In this document: piece after piece, positions 16,745 through 25,312 of the stretch
Numbering within the stretch: position 1 is the first letter of the stretch
How the letters are laid out: the number at the start of each line of letters is the position of its first letter
Source of the DNA: Candidatus Peregrinibacteria bacterium
GTDB taxonomy: Bacteria > Patescibacteriota > Gracilibacteria > UBA1369 > LOWO2-01-FULL-3
DNA: 38,158 bases
Direction of reading: 5' to 3'
Assembly (NCBI GenBank): GCA_030592015.1
Contig: JAUUZY010000008.1
Span: 1-38,158, forward strand
Notes under the pieces: generated by a model
Databases searched by the model: none
What the model saw: the letters and a program-made list of their open reading frames with translations, nothing else
Told to the model about the DNA's origin: nothing
Program-made: the position numbers and the translations under genes

Positions 16745-18547
16745 ATGGATAAAATCGCGATCTTAGATTTTGGTGGACAGTATGCGCACCTGATAGGAAA
16801 TAGAATTCGTAGACTTGGCGTGTATACGGAGATTTTGGATGGAGATACCTTAATGAAGGATCTTATTGGGTATAAGGGGATTATTTTGTCGGGAGGACCT
16901 GCGAGTGTGGGGCACAAGGATAGTCCAAAATGTGATCCTGCTATTTTTGATTTGAATGTTCCTGTTCTGGGAATTTGCTACGGTCATCAGCTTATGGCTC
17001 TTACTTTGGGAGGGAGGATTGATGCGGGGAAGGTAAGTGAATATGGTCATGCTCATGTTAGCTTTGAGGAAAAAAAGGATGTGTTTGTTGGGGTTGAGGA
17101 CTCTGAAGACGTGTGGATGAGTCACTTTGATCAGGTTGTTACTATGCCAGATGGATTTGACTTGGTTGCCTCTACCGATGACTGTCCTATAGCTGCGATG
17201 GCTGATTACGAGAGGCTGTACTACTCTTTACAGTTCCATCCTGAAGTTACGCATACAGCATGTGGGAAAATTATTTTGGAGAATTTTGTGAATCTGACTC
17301 ATGCAAAGAGGGAATGGGATATAGAAACCTATATAAATGATGTTGTTGAGGATATAAAGCAGAAGGTTGGGGACAAGAAAGTTTTTCTACTTGTGAGTGG
17401 TGGTGTGGATAGCACTGTTGCGTTTTTGCTTTTGGATAAGGCTCTGGGACAGGAGAAAGTTTATGGACTTTATGTTGATACCGGCTTTATGCGTCTTGGC
17501 GAAAGTGCCGAAGTTGAGTCTTCTCTGAAGGGAATTGGGATTGAGAATCTCCATGTATACGATGGGGGGAAGGACTATTTTGAAGCTCTAAAAGGGGTTT
17601 ATGAGCCGGAGGCTAAACGAAAGATTATTGGTGACTTATTTTTGGACATACAGAGAAAGGTTTCTGATGAGTTGGGTTTGAATCCGGAAGAATGGATAAT
17701 AGCTCAGGGAACAATCTATCCTGACACGATTGAAACAGGGGGGACAAAGCATTCTCACACTATAAAAACTCACCACAATAGAGTTGAGGCGGTTCAAAAA
17801 CTTATCGAGGAAGGTAAGGTTATTGAACCACTTTCACAACTGTATAAAGACGAAGTTCGGCTAGTGGGGGAGAAGCTTGGACTTAGGCATGACATGGTTT
17901 GGAGACATCCATTTCCGGGTCCCGGTTTGGCTGTGAGGTGTCTGTGTGCAGAGGCAGCGGACCTACCTGAGAATGTCGCAGAAGTAGAGGCTAAGATGAA
18001 TGAGCTAGTGGGGGATAAAGGATATAAAGCTAAGGTTTTGCCTATAAAAAGTGTAGGTGTACAGGGGGATGAGCGAACTTATCGACACCCTGCGGTGCTC
18101 TTGGGTAAGCTGGAAGACTGGGGTGAGCTAAGCATACTGGGTACCCGTTTGACTAATCAATTCCCTGAAATCAACAGGGTGGTTCTTGGCTTGAGACCGA
18201 CTTCTTTCGAGGGGATGACTATTCAGAATTCCTACCTAAATTATGACCGAATCTTGCTTAATCAAAAGGTAGATAAGATGGCTATGGACTTCATTTTCGC
18301 CAATAAAATGGGTAAAGAGATATGGCAGATGCCAACAGTACTCATTCCGTTGAGTATTGATTCAAATCAAGGAGAATCCGTGGTTTTGCGTCCTGTATGC
18401 AGTGAGGAAGCCATGACAGCGAGCTTCTACAGGATGAATTTTACTAAACTTGGTGAATTGGCGGATGCTCTTTTGGCAGTTGAGGGAATCACAGGAGTGT
18501 TTTACGATATTACAAATAAGCCACCCGGAACTATCGAGTGGGAGTAA
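16745..18547 (+). CDS. guaA: GMP synthase (glutamine-hydrolysing), long eukaryote-type form
   Basis: This 600-residue enzyme converts XMP to GMP using glutamine and ATP. The N-terminal amidotransferase domain has the nucleophile in LGICYGHQ (C78) and the His-Glu pair in LQFHPEVTH. The ATP-pyrophosphatase domain begins with the P-loop LLVSGGVDSTVAFLLL (~217-232) and contains TIYPDTIETGG and RHPFPGPGLAVR. Typical bacterial GuaA has about 510-525 residues. The extra ~80 lie in the C-terminal dimerisation region, which includes an insertion after VLPIKSVGVQGDERTYRHP and ends YDITNKPPGTIEWE. That ending resembles the long human-type enzyme. All catalytic motifs look intact. It overlaps nothing and is coupled to lysS. 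Confidence 0.96.
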   Translation: MDKIAILDFGGQYAHLIGNRIRRLGVYTEILDGDTLMKDLIGYKGIILSGGPASVGHKDSPKCDPAIFDLNVPVLGICYGHQLMALTLGGRIDAGKVSEYGHAHVSFEEKKDVFVGVEDSEDVWMSHFDQVVTMPDGFDLVASTDDCPIAAMADYERLYYSLQFHPEVTHTACGKIILENFVNLTHAKREWDIETYINDVVEDIKQKVGDKKVFLLVSGGVDSTVAFLLLDKALGQEKVYGLYVDTGFMRLGESAEVESSLKGIGIENLHVYDGGKDYFEALKGVYEPEAKRKIIGDLFLDIQRKVSDELGLNPEEWIIAQGTIYPDTIETGGTKHSHTIKTHHNRVEAVQKLIEEGKVIEPLSQLYKDEVRLVGEKLGLRHDMVWRHPFPGPGLAVRCLCAEAADLPENVAEVEAKMNELVGDKGYKAKVLPIKSVGVQGDERTYRHPAVLLGKLEDWGELSILGTRLTNQFPEINRVVLGLRPTSFEGMTIQNSYLNYDRILLNQKVDKMAMDFIFANKMGKEIWQMPTVLIPLSIDSNQGESVVLRPVCSEEAMTASFYRMNFTKLGELADALLAVEGITGVFYDITNKPPGTIEWE

Positions 18548-18562
18548 TTCTGGCTATCCAGG

Positions 18563-18595
18563 CGACTAGGCAGGTGGGTAGTCGTTAGTTTTTCA
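18563..18595 (+). terminator. Weak hairpin after guaA
   Basis: CGACTA (18563-18568) pairs with TAGTCG (18579-18584) across a 10-base loop, then TTAGTTTTT. The stem is only six base pairs, and it lies between the convergent guaA and murI stops. A plausible but weak terminator. Confidence 0.35.
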
Positions 18596-19400
18596 GGTCT
18601 ATTTTGTGTGTAGATGACAGGCTCATCGAGAGGTTGTCTTTTGCGAAGGTCTTCATTTTCTCCGGGCAATCTGTTGTTAGAAACTGTCTACTAGCATTTT
18701 TGCCCAGTTTTGATTCTATCTCCGGATGTCTTTCAAGGTAGCTCTTTAGACTACGTGCTGTTATTTCTCCTGAGGCAAGTATCTCCACCTTTTTCCCCAT
18801 GATTCTTTTGAAGTCTTTTTGCATGAGTGGATAGTGAGTACATCCCAAGACCAGAATGTCCGGGTTGCAACTCTTTAACGGTCTCAGGTATTTTTTCAGT
18901 ATTGATTTTGCCTCCGGTTTTTTGTGCCAGCCCTCTTCAATAAATGGAACAAGTAGGGGACATGCTTTTGAATAAACTTTTATATCCTTATCTATTTTTG
19001 CTATTTCCTCTTCGTATCTTTTGGACTTAATAGTTGCTGAGGTTCCTACTATTGCCACTCTTTTATTTCTACTCTTTTTTACAATCTCTTCCGCAACCGG
19101 AATTAGCACGCCCAGCACCTTCCTTTCTTTCTCCTGATCTCCGTTTAAATATTTTTTTTGTATATGACGAAGTGCTGCACTTGACGCTGTATTGCAGCCA
19201 AAAATTATAAGCTTTGCACCTTTCTCAAATAAATATTCCACAGCTTCCTCAGAAAAACTCCTAATATTCTCGATACTGTGATTTCCATATGGTGCCCTAG
19301 CGTTATCCCCAAGATAGAGGTAATCATATTCTGGCATGAGTTCCATTATTGGTTTTAGAACAGTTAGCCCACCAAAGCCCGAATCAAATACTGCGATCAT
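18585..19400 (-). CDS. murI: Glutamate racemase
   Basis: The product has about 271 residues from the ATG at 19400 (MIAVFDSGFGGLTVLKP, the usual N-terminus); a TTG three codons upstream is also in frame. Motifs of the Asp/Glu racemase family are all present: FDSGFGG, LGDNARAPYG, the first catalytic cysteine in FGCNTASSAALR, GTSATIKSKRY, and the second in LGCTHYPLM. It makes D-glutamate for peptidoglycan stem peptides. Together with murB at 36527-37435 it indicates the cell makes its own peptidoglycan precursors. It is convergent with guaA and divergent from the DUF881 pair. Confidence 0.96.
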   Translation of the reverse strand: MIAVFDSGFGGLTVLKPIMELMPEYDYLYLGDNARAPYGNHSIENIRSFSEEAVEYLFEKGAKLIIFGCNTASSAALRHIQKKYLNGDQEKERKVLGVLIPVAEEIVKKSRNKRVAIVGTSATIKSKRYEEEIAKIDKDIKVYSKACPLLVPFIEEGWHKKPEAKSILKKYLRPLKSCNPDILVLGCTHYPLMQKDFKRIMGKKVEILASGEITARSLKSYLERHPEIESKLGKNASRQFLTTDCPEKMKTFAKDNLSMSLSSTHKIDLKN

Positions 19401-19469
19401 TTTTTTCAATTAAGTGGATATAATCTAGCTTTTTTTCCTGTTTTTTCCTAGTATAAGCTAGATTTAAGA

Positions 19470-20195
19470 ATGCAAATGCAAAAACCTTTCTTTATTTCAG
19501 TGTTGATCAGCTCTATTTTCTTAGGCTTACTGATTGTTATTCAATTTAGTACTGATAAGCCTATCGAAAGTAATTTTCCTCTTCATGAATTGGAGGCGAG
19601 GGACAACCTACTTAAGAGCTTTATTGATGATCAGTCCTACCTACAGAGTAGGATTGTCAATTTGCGTAAACAAATAGATGAGGCTCAGAACTCGATTGCG
19701 TTGCAAAGTGAAAATGTGAATGTGGACTTATTGGACAGCCTGAAAAAAGCAGTTGGGCTTACGGAGCTTAGTGGTCCCGGTTTGGAAATAATTCTGGATG
19801 ATAGTTCTCTAGCTTATAGGGAGGGGACTGATGTTACGGATATTCTTTTGGTCCAGGCATCTGATATTAGAGACACCATAAACGTTCTAAATGCTGCGCA
19901 TGCTTTAGGCCTGTCGCTGAACAATCAAAGAGTAATTGCTACTTCGCCTATCACTTCCGTGGGGACGACCATACTTGTGAACAATTCGCATATTGCTCCT
20001 CCTTTTGTAATTCAGGCTATTGGCGATAGTGAGGCTATGCTTCAGAGACTTCGGGATGAAAACTCCATGATTGATCTCTATAGACGGTTTTCTCAATCAC
20101 AGGCTGTGTTTGAAGTTGCCCTAAAAGATGTTATCAACGTGCCAATCTATAATGGTGACCTGCAGGATGAATATATTAACCTTATTGAAGAATAA
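19470..20195 (+). CDS. DUF881 (YlxW/YlxX-like) membrane protein, copy 1
   Basis: This 241-residue protein has one N-terminal membrane helix (~8-27) and a short coiled coil (~45-85, SRIVNLRKQIDEAQNSIA). The DUF881 core has hallmark phrases GLTELSGPGLEIILDD, HALGLSLNNQRVIATSPITS and PFVIQAIGDSEAMLQRL. In Firmicutes and actinobacteria such proteins lie near division or cell-wall genes, but no function is established. Its TAA shares a base with the ATG of the second copy (TAATG), so the two are surely coupled and may form a heteromer. Confidence 0.85.
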   Translation: MQMQKPFFISVLISSIFLGLLIVIQFSTDKPIESNFPLHELEARDNLLKSFIDDQSYLQSRIVNLRKQIDEAQNSIALQSENVNVDLLDSLKKAVGLTELSGPGLEIILDDSSLAYREGTDVTDILLVQASDIRDTINVLNAAHALGLSLNNQRVIATSPITSVGTTILVNNSHIAPPFVIQAIGDSEAMLQRLRDENSMIDLYRRFSQSQAVFEVALKDVINVPIYNGDLQDEYINLIEE

Positions 20196-20827
20196 TGCTT
20201 GATGGCCTTAAAAAAAGGATGATTATTTTGAGTATCACTGCTGTGCTTCTTGGATTTATTATTGTTCTTCAAATTAGATCTCTGCAGAATGTGGATGAAC
20301 TTTTCTTTAGGGATAATGTTAGTAATATTTTTCAGGAAATCAATATTTTGAAGGAGAAAAATAGTGCTCTTGCTGATGAGATTGAAGATTTGGAAAAGAA
20401 CCTTGAACAATTTGATGATCAAAATTTGGCCTTGGATGCTATTGAAAGTGAAATAAATAAGTATAAGAAATTGAGTGGGGACTTTTCGGTTTTCGGTCCC
20501 GGGATAACGGTGACTTTGACCGGTGAGTTTAGTACACCGTGGATGATAGATTTAATAAATCACTTTTTTAATTCTGGAGCGCAAGCTGTTGATGTGAACG
20601 GTATTAGGATAACAAACCAGAGTGCAGGCTTCGATACGCTTCCTCAGGGACAGATTTTTCTAAATGGGAGCATCTTGTCCGAACCATATATTTTTAACGT
20701 TCTGGGCGAATCCTCAACGCTTATAGATATCCTCGAACTTCCCGGTGGAGTTTTTGACAGACTTCAAGCAACTTTTCCCGACTTGATAATCGAAACAGTC
20801 ATGAAGGATGTTATCTCTATAAATTAG
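20195..20827 (+). CDS. DUF881-like membrane protein, copy 2
   Basis: The 210-residue protein has an N-terminal membrane helix (~8-25), a coiled coil (~45-75, EINILKEKNSALADEIEDLE) and a shortened DUF881 core (FSVFGPGITVTL, NSGAQAVDVNGIRITNQSA, EPYIFNVLGESSTLIDIL). It parallels copy 1 in layout but is diverged, so this is an old duplication. The start shares a base with the stop of copy 1. The 3' end overlaps the convergent regulator gene by 4 bases. Function unknown; envelope-associated by topology. Confidence 0.8.
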   Translation: MLDGLKKRMIILSITAVLLGFIIVLQIRSLQNVDELFFRDNVSNIFQEINILKEKNSALADEIEDLEKNLEQFDDQNLALDAIESEINKYKKLSGDFSVFGPGITVTLTGEFSTPWMIDLINHFFNSGAQAVDVNGIRITNQSAGFDTLPQGQIFLNGSILSEPYIFNVLGESSTLIDILELPGGVFDRLQATFPDLIIETVMKDVISIN

Positions 20828-21471
20828 TTCCCGTTGTATAGGAATAGAAGCCAAAGTGGCTGAAGAGCGATGATGACTAGCATTATGCCTATGTAAACCC
20901 GCTTGCTCATTTTTACATATCTAAGCTGAGTGGAGATCTTTTTTATTATATCTGCAGACTCTGTGAGTTGATTGCCAAGCTCTTCTTCTTTCAGGCTTCT
21001 TTGGTAGTTTTCTCTGTGGTATTCGAGCATGGGGACGCTGTTTCTAACTTGGGTTTCCAACTGACCTACTCTGTAATTTGCTATCTCTAATCTCTCCTGT
21101 TTTTCTTGAATTTCCTCCTTCAATTCAGCGAATAATTTTTTGTAAACATTTTTATTAATCTTGCTTTTTTTCCTTGGCGTTGTAGACAGTGTGTCGACAG
21201 AATCTTGACTTACCAGCTCTATTTTGTCGCTATTGTCCATGTCGACATCTGTTGACATATCCACTCTAGACACTTTTATTTTGTCCACCATCACCGGCCG
21301 ATCACGGTCCGCCCTATAGCGCACCAATTCACCCTTTTCGAGCCAAATGCGCCCGTCAACCACCTGACTGGACAGTTTTTTTGCCTTCAGATACCTGTCT
21401 AGTGTACGAATAGACACCTTCAACAGTTTGCTAGCGGTTTTTCGATCTATATTATAAGCCTGTTTTTCCAT
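20824..21471 (-). CDS. Tail-anchored helix-turn-helix DNA-binding protein
   Basis: The 215-residue product starts with a MerR/excisionase-like helix-turn-helix (~8-52: DRKTASKLLKVSIRTLDRYL, then VDGRIWLEKGELVRYR). A charged, Ser/Asp-rich linker follows (~58-95), then a coiled coil (~105-180; ELKEEIQEKQERLEIANYRV). A single C-terminal membrane helix ends the protein (~192-211, VYIGIMLVIIALQPLWLLFL) with only four residues after it. The protein would sit on the inner face of the membrane and hold DNA there. It faces the FG-GAP/SLH gene across a spacer rich in TGTC/GACA sites, the natural place for its operator. The target and signal are unknown. The domain calls are from sequence patterns; the regulatory link is inference. 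Confidence 0.75.
   Translation of the reverse strand: MEKQAYNIDRKTASKLLKVSIRTLDRYLKAKKLSSQVVDGRIWLEKGELVRYRADRDRPVMVDKIKVSRVDMSTDVDMDNSDKIELVSQDSVDTLSTTPRKKSKINKNVYKKLFAELKEEIQEKQERLEIANYRVGQLETQVRNSVPMLEYHRENYQRSLKEEELGNQLTESADIIKKISTQLRYVKMSKRVYIGIMLVIIALQPLWLLFLYNGN
21192..21248. promoter_or_regulatory. Two TGTCGACA palindromes inside the regulator gene
   Basis: TGTCGACA occurs at 21192-21199 and 21240-21247; the second is extended to ATGTCGACAT (21239-21248). They lie in the part encoding the Asp/Ser-rich linker, so codon use may explain them, but they match the half-sites in the upstream spacer. Confidence 0.35.
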
Positions 21472-21529
21472 TTTTCATTGACTGGTTATTGTCCACCAGT
21501 GTCGCTAGACAGTGTATAGACACAATATG

Positions 21530-21560
21530 GACATATCGTGGTCATATTAGCCGATATGTC
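21530..21560. promoter_or_regulatory. Perfect 9-bp inverted repeat, candidate operator
   Basis: GACATATCG (21530-21538) and CGATATGTC (21552-21560) flank a 13-base spacer in the divergent region between the regulator and the FG-GAP/SLH gene. Seven TGTC or GACA tetramers occur in the ~130 bases of this region, several times the chance expectation of about one. It is probably an operator for a dimeric regulator, possibly the adjacent helix-turn-helix protein. Confidence 0.5.
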
Positions 21561-21643
21561 TACCGAAGTCCAGTTAGATAAAATTGTCCTTTACAGTAAG
21601 ATTGCTACTCATCATAATACAGATGACTTTTTCATTCTTAGTC

Positions 21644-23824
21644 ATGACACTTAAACGTCCTATAAAACCTTTAATATATTTTCTTGCCCTGTCCATTGCC
21701 CTTTTTATTGGCTTTGCTGGCTCGGTTTTTGCTCATGGGGAAGCCTATGAAGCGTATGCACCCTCTATCTCAAATAGCCTTGTATATGTAGGAGGCATTG
21801 CAGGTGGGCAAATGGGTGCCGCCATTGCTCATGGGGATTTTAATGGCGATCATATAGACGATTTGGCTGTCAGCTCGCCTTTTGCCTCTACCGGATCACA
21901 GGAATGGAACGGGCAAGTTTCCATCTTCTATGGAAGAAATGCTTTTGCGAGTAAGAATGTGGACTTGTCCAAGTCTATGGCTGATTTCAATATTTATGGC
22001 GAACATTCCGGGGATCAATTAGGGACGTCTTTAGCTGTGGGTGATTTTAATAATGATGGTATTGATGATATCGCGATTGGTGCACATAACGCTTACTGGG
22101 AAGGTATAAGACCAGGAAAAGTTTACGTTGTTTATGGACAGTCGACAGAAGCTAGACAAATGATTAATTTGGAGTTAGATGAGCCAAATATCGAGTTTGT
22201 GGGGGCGGAGGATGGCGACAAGTTTGGTTTGTCCTTGTCTACCGTTGACGTGAATGATGACCATAGTGTGGACCTGCTTATTGGTGCTCCGAATGCCACC
22301 GTAAATGAATTTGAGAATTCCGGTGCTGTCTATGCTTACCTTGGAACTTTTATGAATAGCTCCGGACAGATTTATGATTTTGACAATAGGCTAGCCGATA
22401 TAGTGTTCTATGGACAGGAGGCTAATGAAAATTTTGGCTCTATAATAGCTGGCGGAAATGTGACTACTAACGTCTACAATGATGTAATTATTGGCGCATA
22501 CAAGTCTGATGTGGGCGAGACAGTGGACAGTGGTCGTGTCTATATATATAAATCTCTTTCAGAGAACTTTTCCACTAGGGTGAGGCCTACCAGTACGATA
22601 GAAGGTGTGACTGCAAATTCTTGGTTTGGTTTTTCTTTGGATGTTGCTGACGTGAACAATGATGGGATAGATGATATTGCTGCAGGGACTTTCCCTTATG
22701 CTGCACAAGATTTGTCCGGTATGGTTAGCATCTTTTATGGAGGGCGTAAGTTTGAGGAAAAGCATTTCACACTTAGCTCTGATGCTGCTGATGTAGTTAT
22801 TGAGGGGGATTTGGGTGAATCTATTCTTGGTGGGTATATAGCTTTGGAGGACTTGAATAATGATGAAATTCTTGAGGTGATTATGGGGGCGCCTTCTGTG
22901 GGATACCCTGTGAGTTTGCAACCGGGCGATGTGTTTGCGCTTTATAGTTCGGATGGTCGCTATGAGGCGAACTATGATGTTTCGCGGAAAAATGTGCATT
23001 CAATAATTCACGGTGGGGAAGTGGATGATTGGTTTGGATATAGTCTTGATGCTTTGGATTTCAATAATGATGGAAATAAGGATCTTGTGATTGGGGCGCG
23101 GTATTCAAATGGGAGCAATGGGATAAATAATGGGAAGGTTTTTGTTTTGTTTGGTGAAAGAAAGCCGTATGGCGTGCTTAGATCGATTGTTGTGCCTGAG
23201 GAAGCGATAGTAGAAGAGGTTTTCGCGAGTAGGGGGGAGCTTATAAATTTGGTGATGGAGTCTTTTGATTTGAAGACTAAGAAAGCTGCCTATCTGGAAA
23301 GCTGTTATGAGTTTAAGGAGTTCTGTCTTTTCAATTTTCTGGCGATGTCATCTTATGACGATGTTCAATTGGATCCGGAATTGATTTTGTATCCTGATGT
23401 AATGCCTGATAATGAATATTATGATGATATTGTTAGCGGTACTATGCTGGGATTGGTGAACGGCTATATGAATGATGAAGACAGTCCTTTTAGACCCGAT
23501 GCTCATATATCCAGAATCCATGCTTTGAAAGTTATACTGGGTGCGTCTGAGCAGGTTCCTTTGAAATATAAGTTTGAACTTGTTTCAGCTCTTGGATCTA
23601 TAGATGATTTATTAAGTCAATTTTCTTATTTTGCTGATGTGGATCCGAATATTTCATATATGTGGTGGTATCCGAGATATATCAATTTTGCTGTGGAAAA
23701 CGGTCTGATTGAAAGGGAAGAATATTTTAGGCCGGATGACAATATTACTCTGGATGAATTGAATGACTTGATTATGAGGACTAATGAGTTTATAAACTCT
23801 GGTGATGAAAAAACTGAGTCATGA
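21644..23824 (+). CDS. FG-GAP repeat beta-propeller protein with C-terminal SLH-like region
   Basis: From the ATG at 21644 the product has 726 residues. Its N-terminus is a clear signal peptide (PIKPLIYFLALSIALFIGFA, ending SVFA). In-frame starts further upstream (ATG 21623, TTG 21584) are less natural, and a CATAAT element at 21613-21618 fits 21644. About seven FG-GAP/integrin-alpha-like blades follow, each with a calcium-loop motif: GDFNGDHIDDLAV, GDFNNDGIDDIAIG, VDVNDDHSVDLLIG, ADVNNDGIDDIAAG, EDLNNDEILEVIMG, LDFNNDGNKDLVIG. The last ~200 residues hold two SLH-like units (VNGYMNDEDSPFRPDAHISR; FAVENGLIEREEYFRPDDNI) after a Cys pair (SCYEFKEFC). It is likely a surface-anchored, calcium-binding adhesin. 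The 3' end overlaps the next gene by 20 bases, and the stop is TGA. Confidence 0.88.
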   Translation: MTLKRPIKPLIYFLALSIALFIGFAGSVFAHGEAYEAYAPSISNSLVYVGGIAGGQMGAAIAHGDFNGDHIDDLAVSSPFASTGSQEWNGQVSIFYGRNAFASKNVDLSKSMADFNIYGEHSGDQLGTSLAVGDFNNDGIDDIAIGAHNAYWEGIRPGKVYVVYGQSTEARQMINLELDEPNIEFVGAEDGDKFGLSLSTVDVNDDHSVDLLIGAPNATVNEFENSGAVYAYLGTFMNSSGQIYDFDNRLADIVFYGQEANENFGSIIAGGNVTTNVYNDVIIGAYKSDVGETVDSGRVYIYKSLSENFSTRVRPTSTIEGVTANSWFGFSLDVADVNNDGIDDIAAGTFPYAAQDLSGMVSIFYGGRKFEEKHFTLSSDAADVVIEGDLGESILGGYIALEDLNNDEILEVIMGAPSVGYPVSLQPGDVFALYSSDGRYEANYDVSRKNVHSIIHGGEVDDWFGYSLDALDFNNDGNKDLVIGARYSNGSNGINNGKVFVLFGERKPYGVLRSIVVPEEAIVEEVFASRGELINLVMESFDLKTKKAAYLESCYEFKEFCLFNFLAMSSYDDVQLDPELILYPDVMPDNEYYDDIVSGTMLGLVNGYMNDEDSPFRPDAHISRIHALKVILGASEQVPLKYKFELVSALGSIDDLLSQFSYFADVDPNISYMWWYPRYINFAVENGLIEREEYFRPDDNITLDELNDLIMRTNEFINSGDEKTES

Positions 23825-24338
23825 TGAAATTTCGTTGACCAAGCCTTCGATTGAAGAGGTCAAAAATAAAAAACGTAATCCAGTATATGTAATTCTGGAT
23901 AATGTTAGGAGCCTATATAATGTAGGGGCTATTTTTAGGACTTCTGACGCGGTTTTGATCGAGAAGGTGTTCCTATGTGGGATAACCGGAACTCCGCCGC
24001 GAAAGGAGATCTCAAAGACCGCTCTCGGTGCCGAGGAAGTTGTGCCGTGGGAATATCGGGATGACCCGATTGAACTTGTGAATGAGCTTAAGGAAAAGGG
24101 TGTGCAAATTGTTGCTGTTGAGCTGGCGGAAGGGAGCGTCAACTATAGTGAGGCTGAATATAATTTTCCTATTTGTATGATTTTTGGTCATGAAGTAGAG
24201 GGGGTTTCGGACGAATTGATGGAGCTTGTAGACCTTTCTGTACATTTGCCTATGCTTGGACGTGCGAATTCTTTGAATGTTGCGACGTGTTATGGGATTA
24301 TAGCTTACGATGTTCTTAAGAAGATTAATAAAAAATAA
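23805..24338 (+). CDS. SpoU/TrmH family RNA 2'-O-methyltransferase
   Basis: The product has 177 residues from the ATG at 23805 (a GTG one codon upstream is also in frame). All three SpoU motifs are present: NVGAIFRTSDA (motif 1), CMIFGHEVEGVSDELME (motif 2) and LPMLGRANSLNVATCYGI (motif 3). These form the trefoil-knot SAM site. The enzyme adds a 2'-O-methyl group to a tRNA or rRNA ribose; there is no extra RNA-binding domain, so the target cannot be named. It starts inside the end of the FG-GAP gene and its TAA is one base before the next ATG (TAATATG), so it is the second gene of a four-gene unit. Confidence 0.92.
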   Translation: MKKLSHDEISLTKPSIEEVKNKKRNPVYVILDNVRSLYNVGAIFRTSDAVLIEKVFLCGITGTPPRKEISKTALGAEEVVPWEYRDDPIELVNELKEKGVQIVAVELAEGSVNYSEAEYNFPICMIFGHEVEGVSDELMELVDLSVHLPMLGRANSLNVATCYGIIAYDVLKKINKK

Positions 24339-24339
24339 T

Positions 24340-25311
24340 ATGAGGAGTTTGTGGAAGATCACAATATTTGGAATAATTTTTACCGGAGTAGTTTTGCTTT
24401 GGATTTTTGTAATTGGCGTAAGTTCAAATCAACCCGGTTCTTTTTTCAATAAGGAACATAATGCTGTGTGGCTTGGGCATCAATGGGTTGGCGAGTCAAA
24501 GACTGATGCCGAAATACAAAAATTGGTGAACACCCTTAGCAGGCACCAAATAGATACTGTTTTTGTACATTCCGGTCCTCTGACTGAGGATGGAACTGTT
24601 GATCCGGAAACATACAAGTATTCTGTTGATTTCCTTGATACAGCTAGAACTTTTGATGATCAAATACAATATCAAGCTTGGCTGGGACAAATTCGTTCGA
24701 AGATTGATCTATCCGATCCCGACATAAGGCACAATATTTCTAATGAAGCTATTACCTTCTCTCAGCTGATTGGTTTTGATGGAATTCATTTTGATATTGA
24801 ACCGGTTTGGGATGAAGATACTGATTTTATTAAGGTTCTGGAGGAAACTAGGGCTGTTTTGCCCGATGAAAAAAAGATTTCTGTCGCTCTTGCTGAATTT
24901 ATTCCTGAAAACTTGATCTGGTTCCTTGAGGGAATACATGAATTCAAAAACTATAATTCTGAAGTTAATTATCAGAATGTTGCTGAGTATGCTGATCAGA
25001 TTGTGGTTATGGTATACGACACGGGTATAAATAGAGACTGGCTTTATAGATGGTTAGTACAGGAGCAGACTATTAGACTCACTGATTTATTTGATGAAAA
25101 GGAAGTTTTTATTGGCATCCCTGCCTATGAAGAACTTAAGCCTGAGTTTGATCCTGAAACGGAAAATATTAAGACTGGCTTGGAAGGTATCGTTGGAGGT
25201 CTTAACAATATTCGGAGTAATGAAGATAACTTTGCGGGAGTTGCAATTTACCCTTATTGGGAAATAGAGGATGATGAATGGGAAATATATACAAAATTAT
25301 GGCAAAAATAA
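24340..25311 (+). CDS. Membrane-anchored GH18-like TIM-barrel protein
   Basis: The 323-residue protein has one N-terminal membrane helix (~6-28) and a large outside domain. The segment GFDGIHFDIEPVWDE (~144-158) resembles the GH18 active-site strand DGxDxDxE. The glutamate is kept, but the middle aspartate position is histidine (DGIHFDIE). Other TIM-barrel-like strands are IDTVFVHSGPL, YADQIVVMVYDTGI, EVFIGIPAYEEL and FAGVAIYPYWEI. It may cleave or only bind an extracellular glycan. Both junctions use the TAATATG arrangement with trmH upstream and ybeY downstream. An in-frame ATG at 24310 inside trmH is unlikely to be the start. The family assignment is tentative. Confidence 0.55.
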   Translation: MRSLWKITIFGIIFTGVVLLWIFVIGVSSNQPGSFFNKEHNAVWLGHQWVGESKTDAEIQKLVNTLSRHQIDTVFVHSGPLTEDGTVDPETYKYSVDFLDTARTFDDQIQYQAWLGQIRSKIDLSDPDIRHNISNEAITFSQLIGFDGIHFDIEPVWDEDTDFIKVLEETRAVLPDEKKISVALAEFIPENLIWFLEGIHEFKNYNSEVNYQNVAEYADQIVVMVYDTGINRDWLYRWLVQEQTIRLTDLFDEKEVFIGIPAYEELKPEFDPETENIKTGLEGIVGGLNNIRSNEDNFAGVAIYPYWEIEDDEWEIYTKLWQK

Positions 25312-25312
25312 T

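Noticed and set aside
22559-22999. Open frame antisense to the FG-GAP gene
   Set aside because: The plus strand clearly encodes calcium-loop blades here; the antisense product has no domain or start context.
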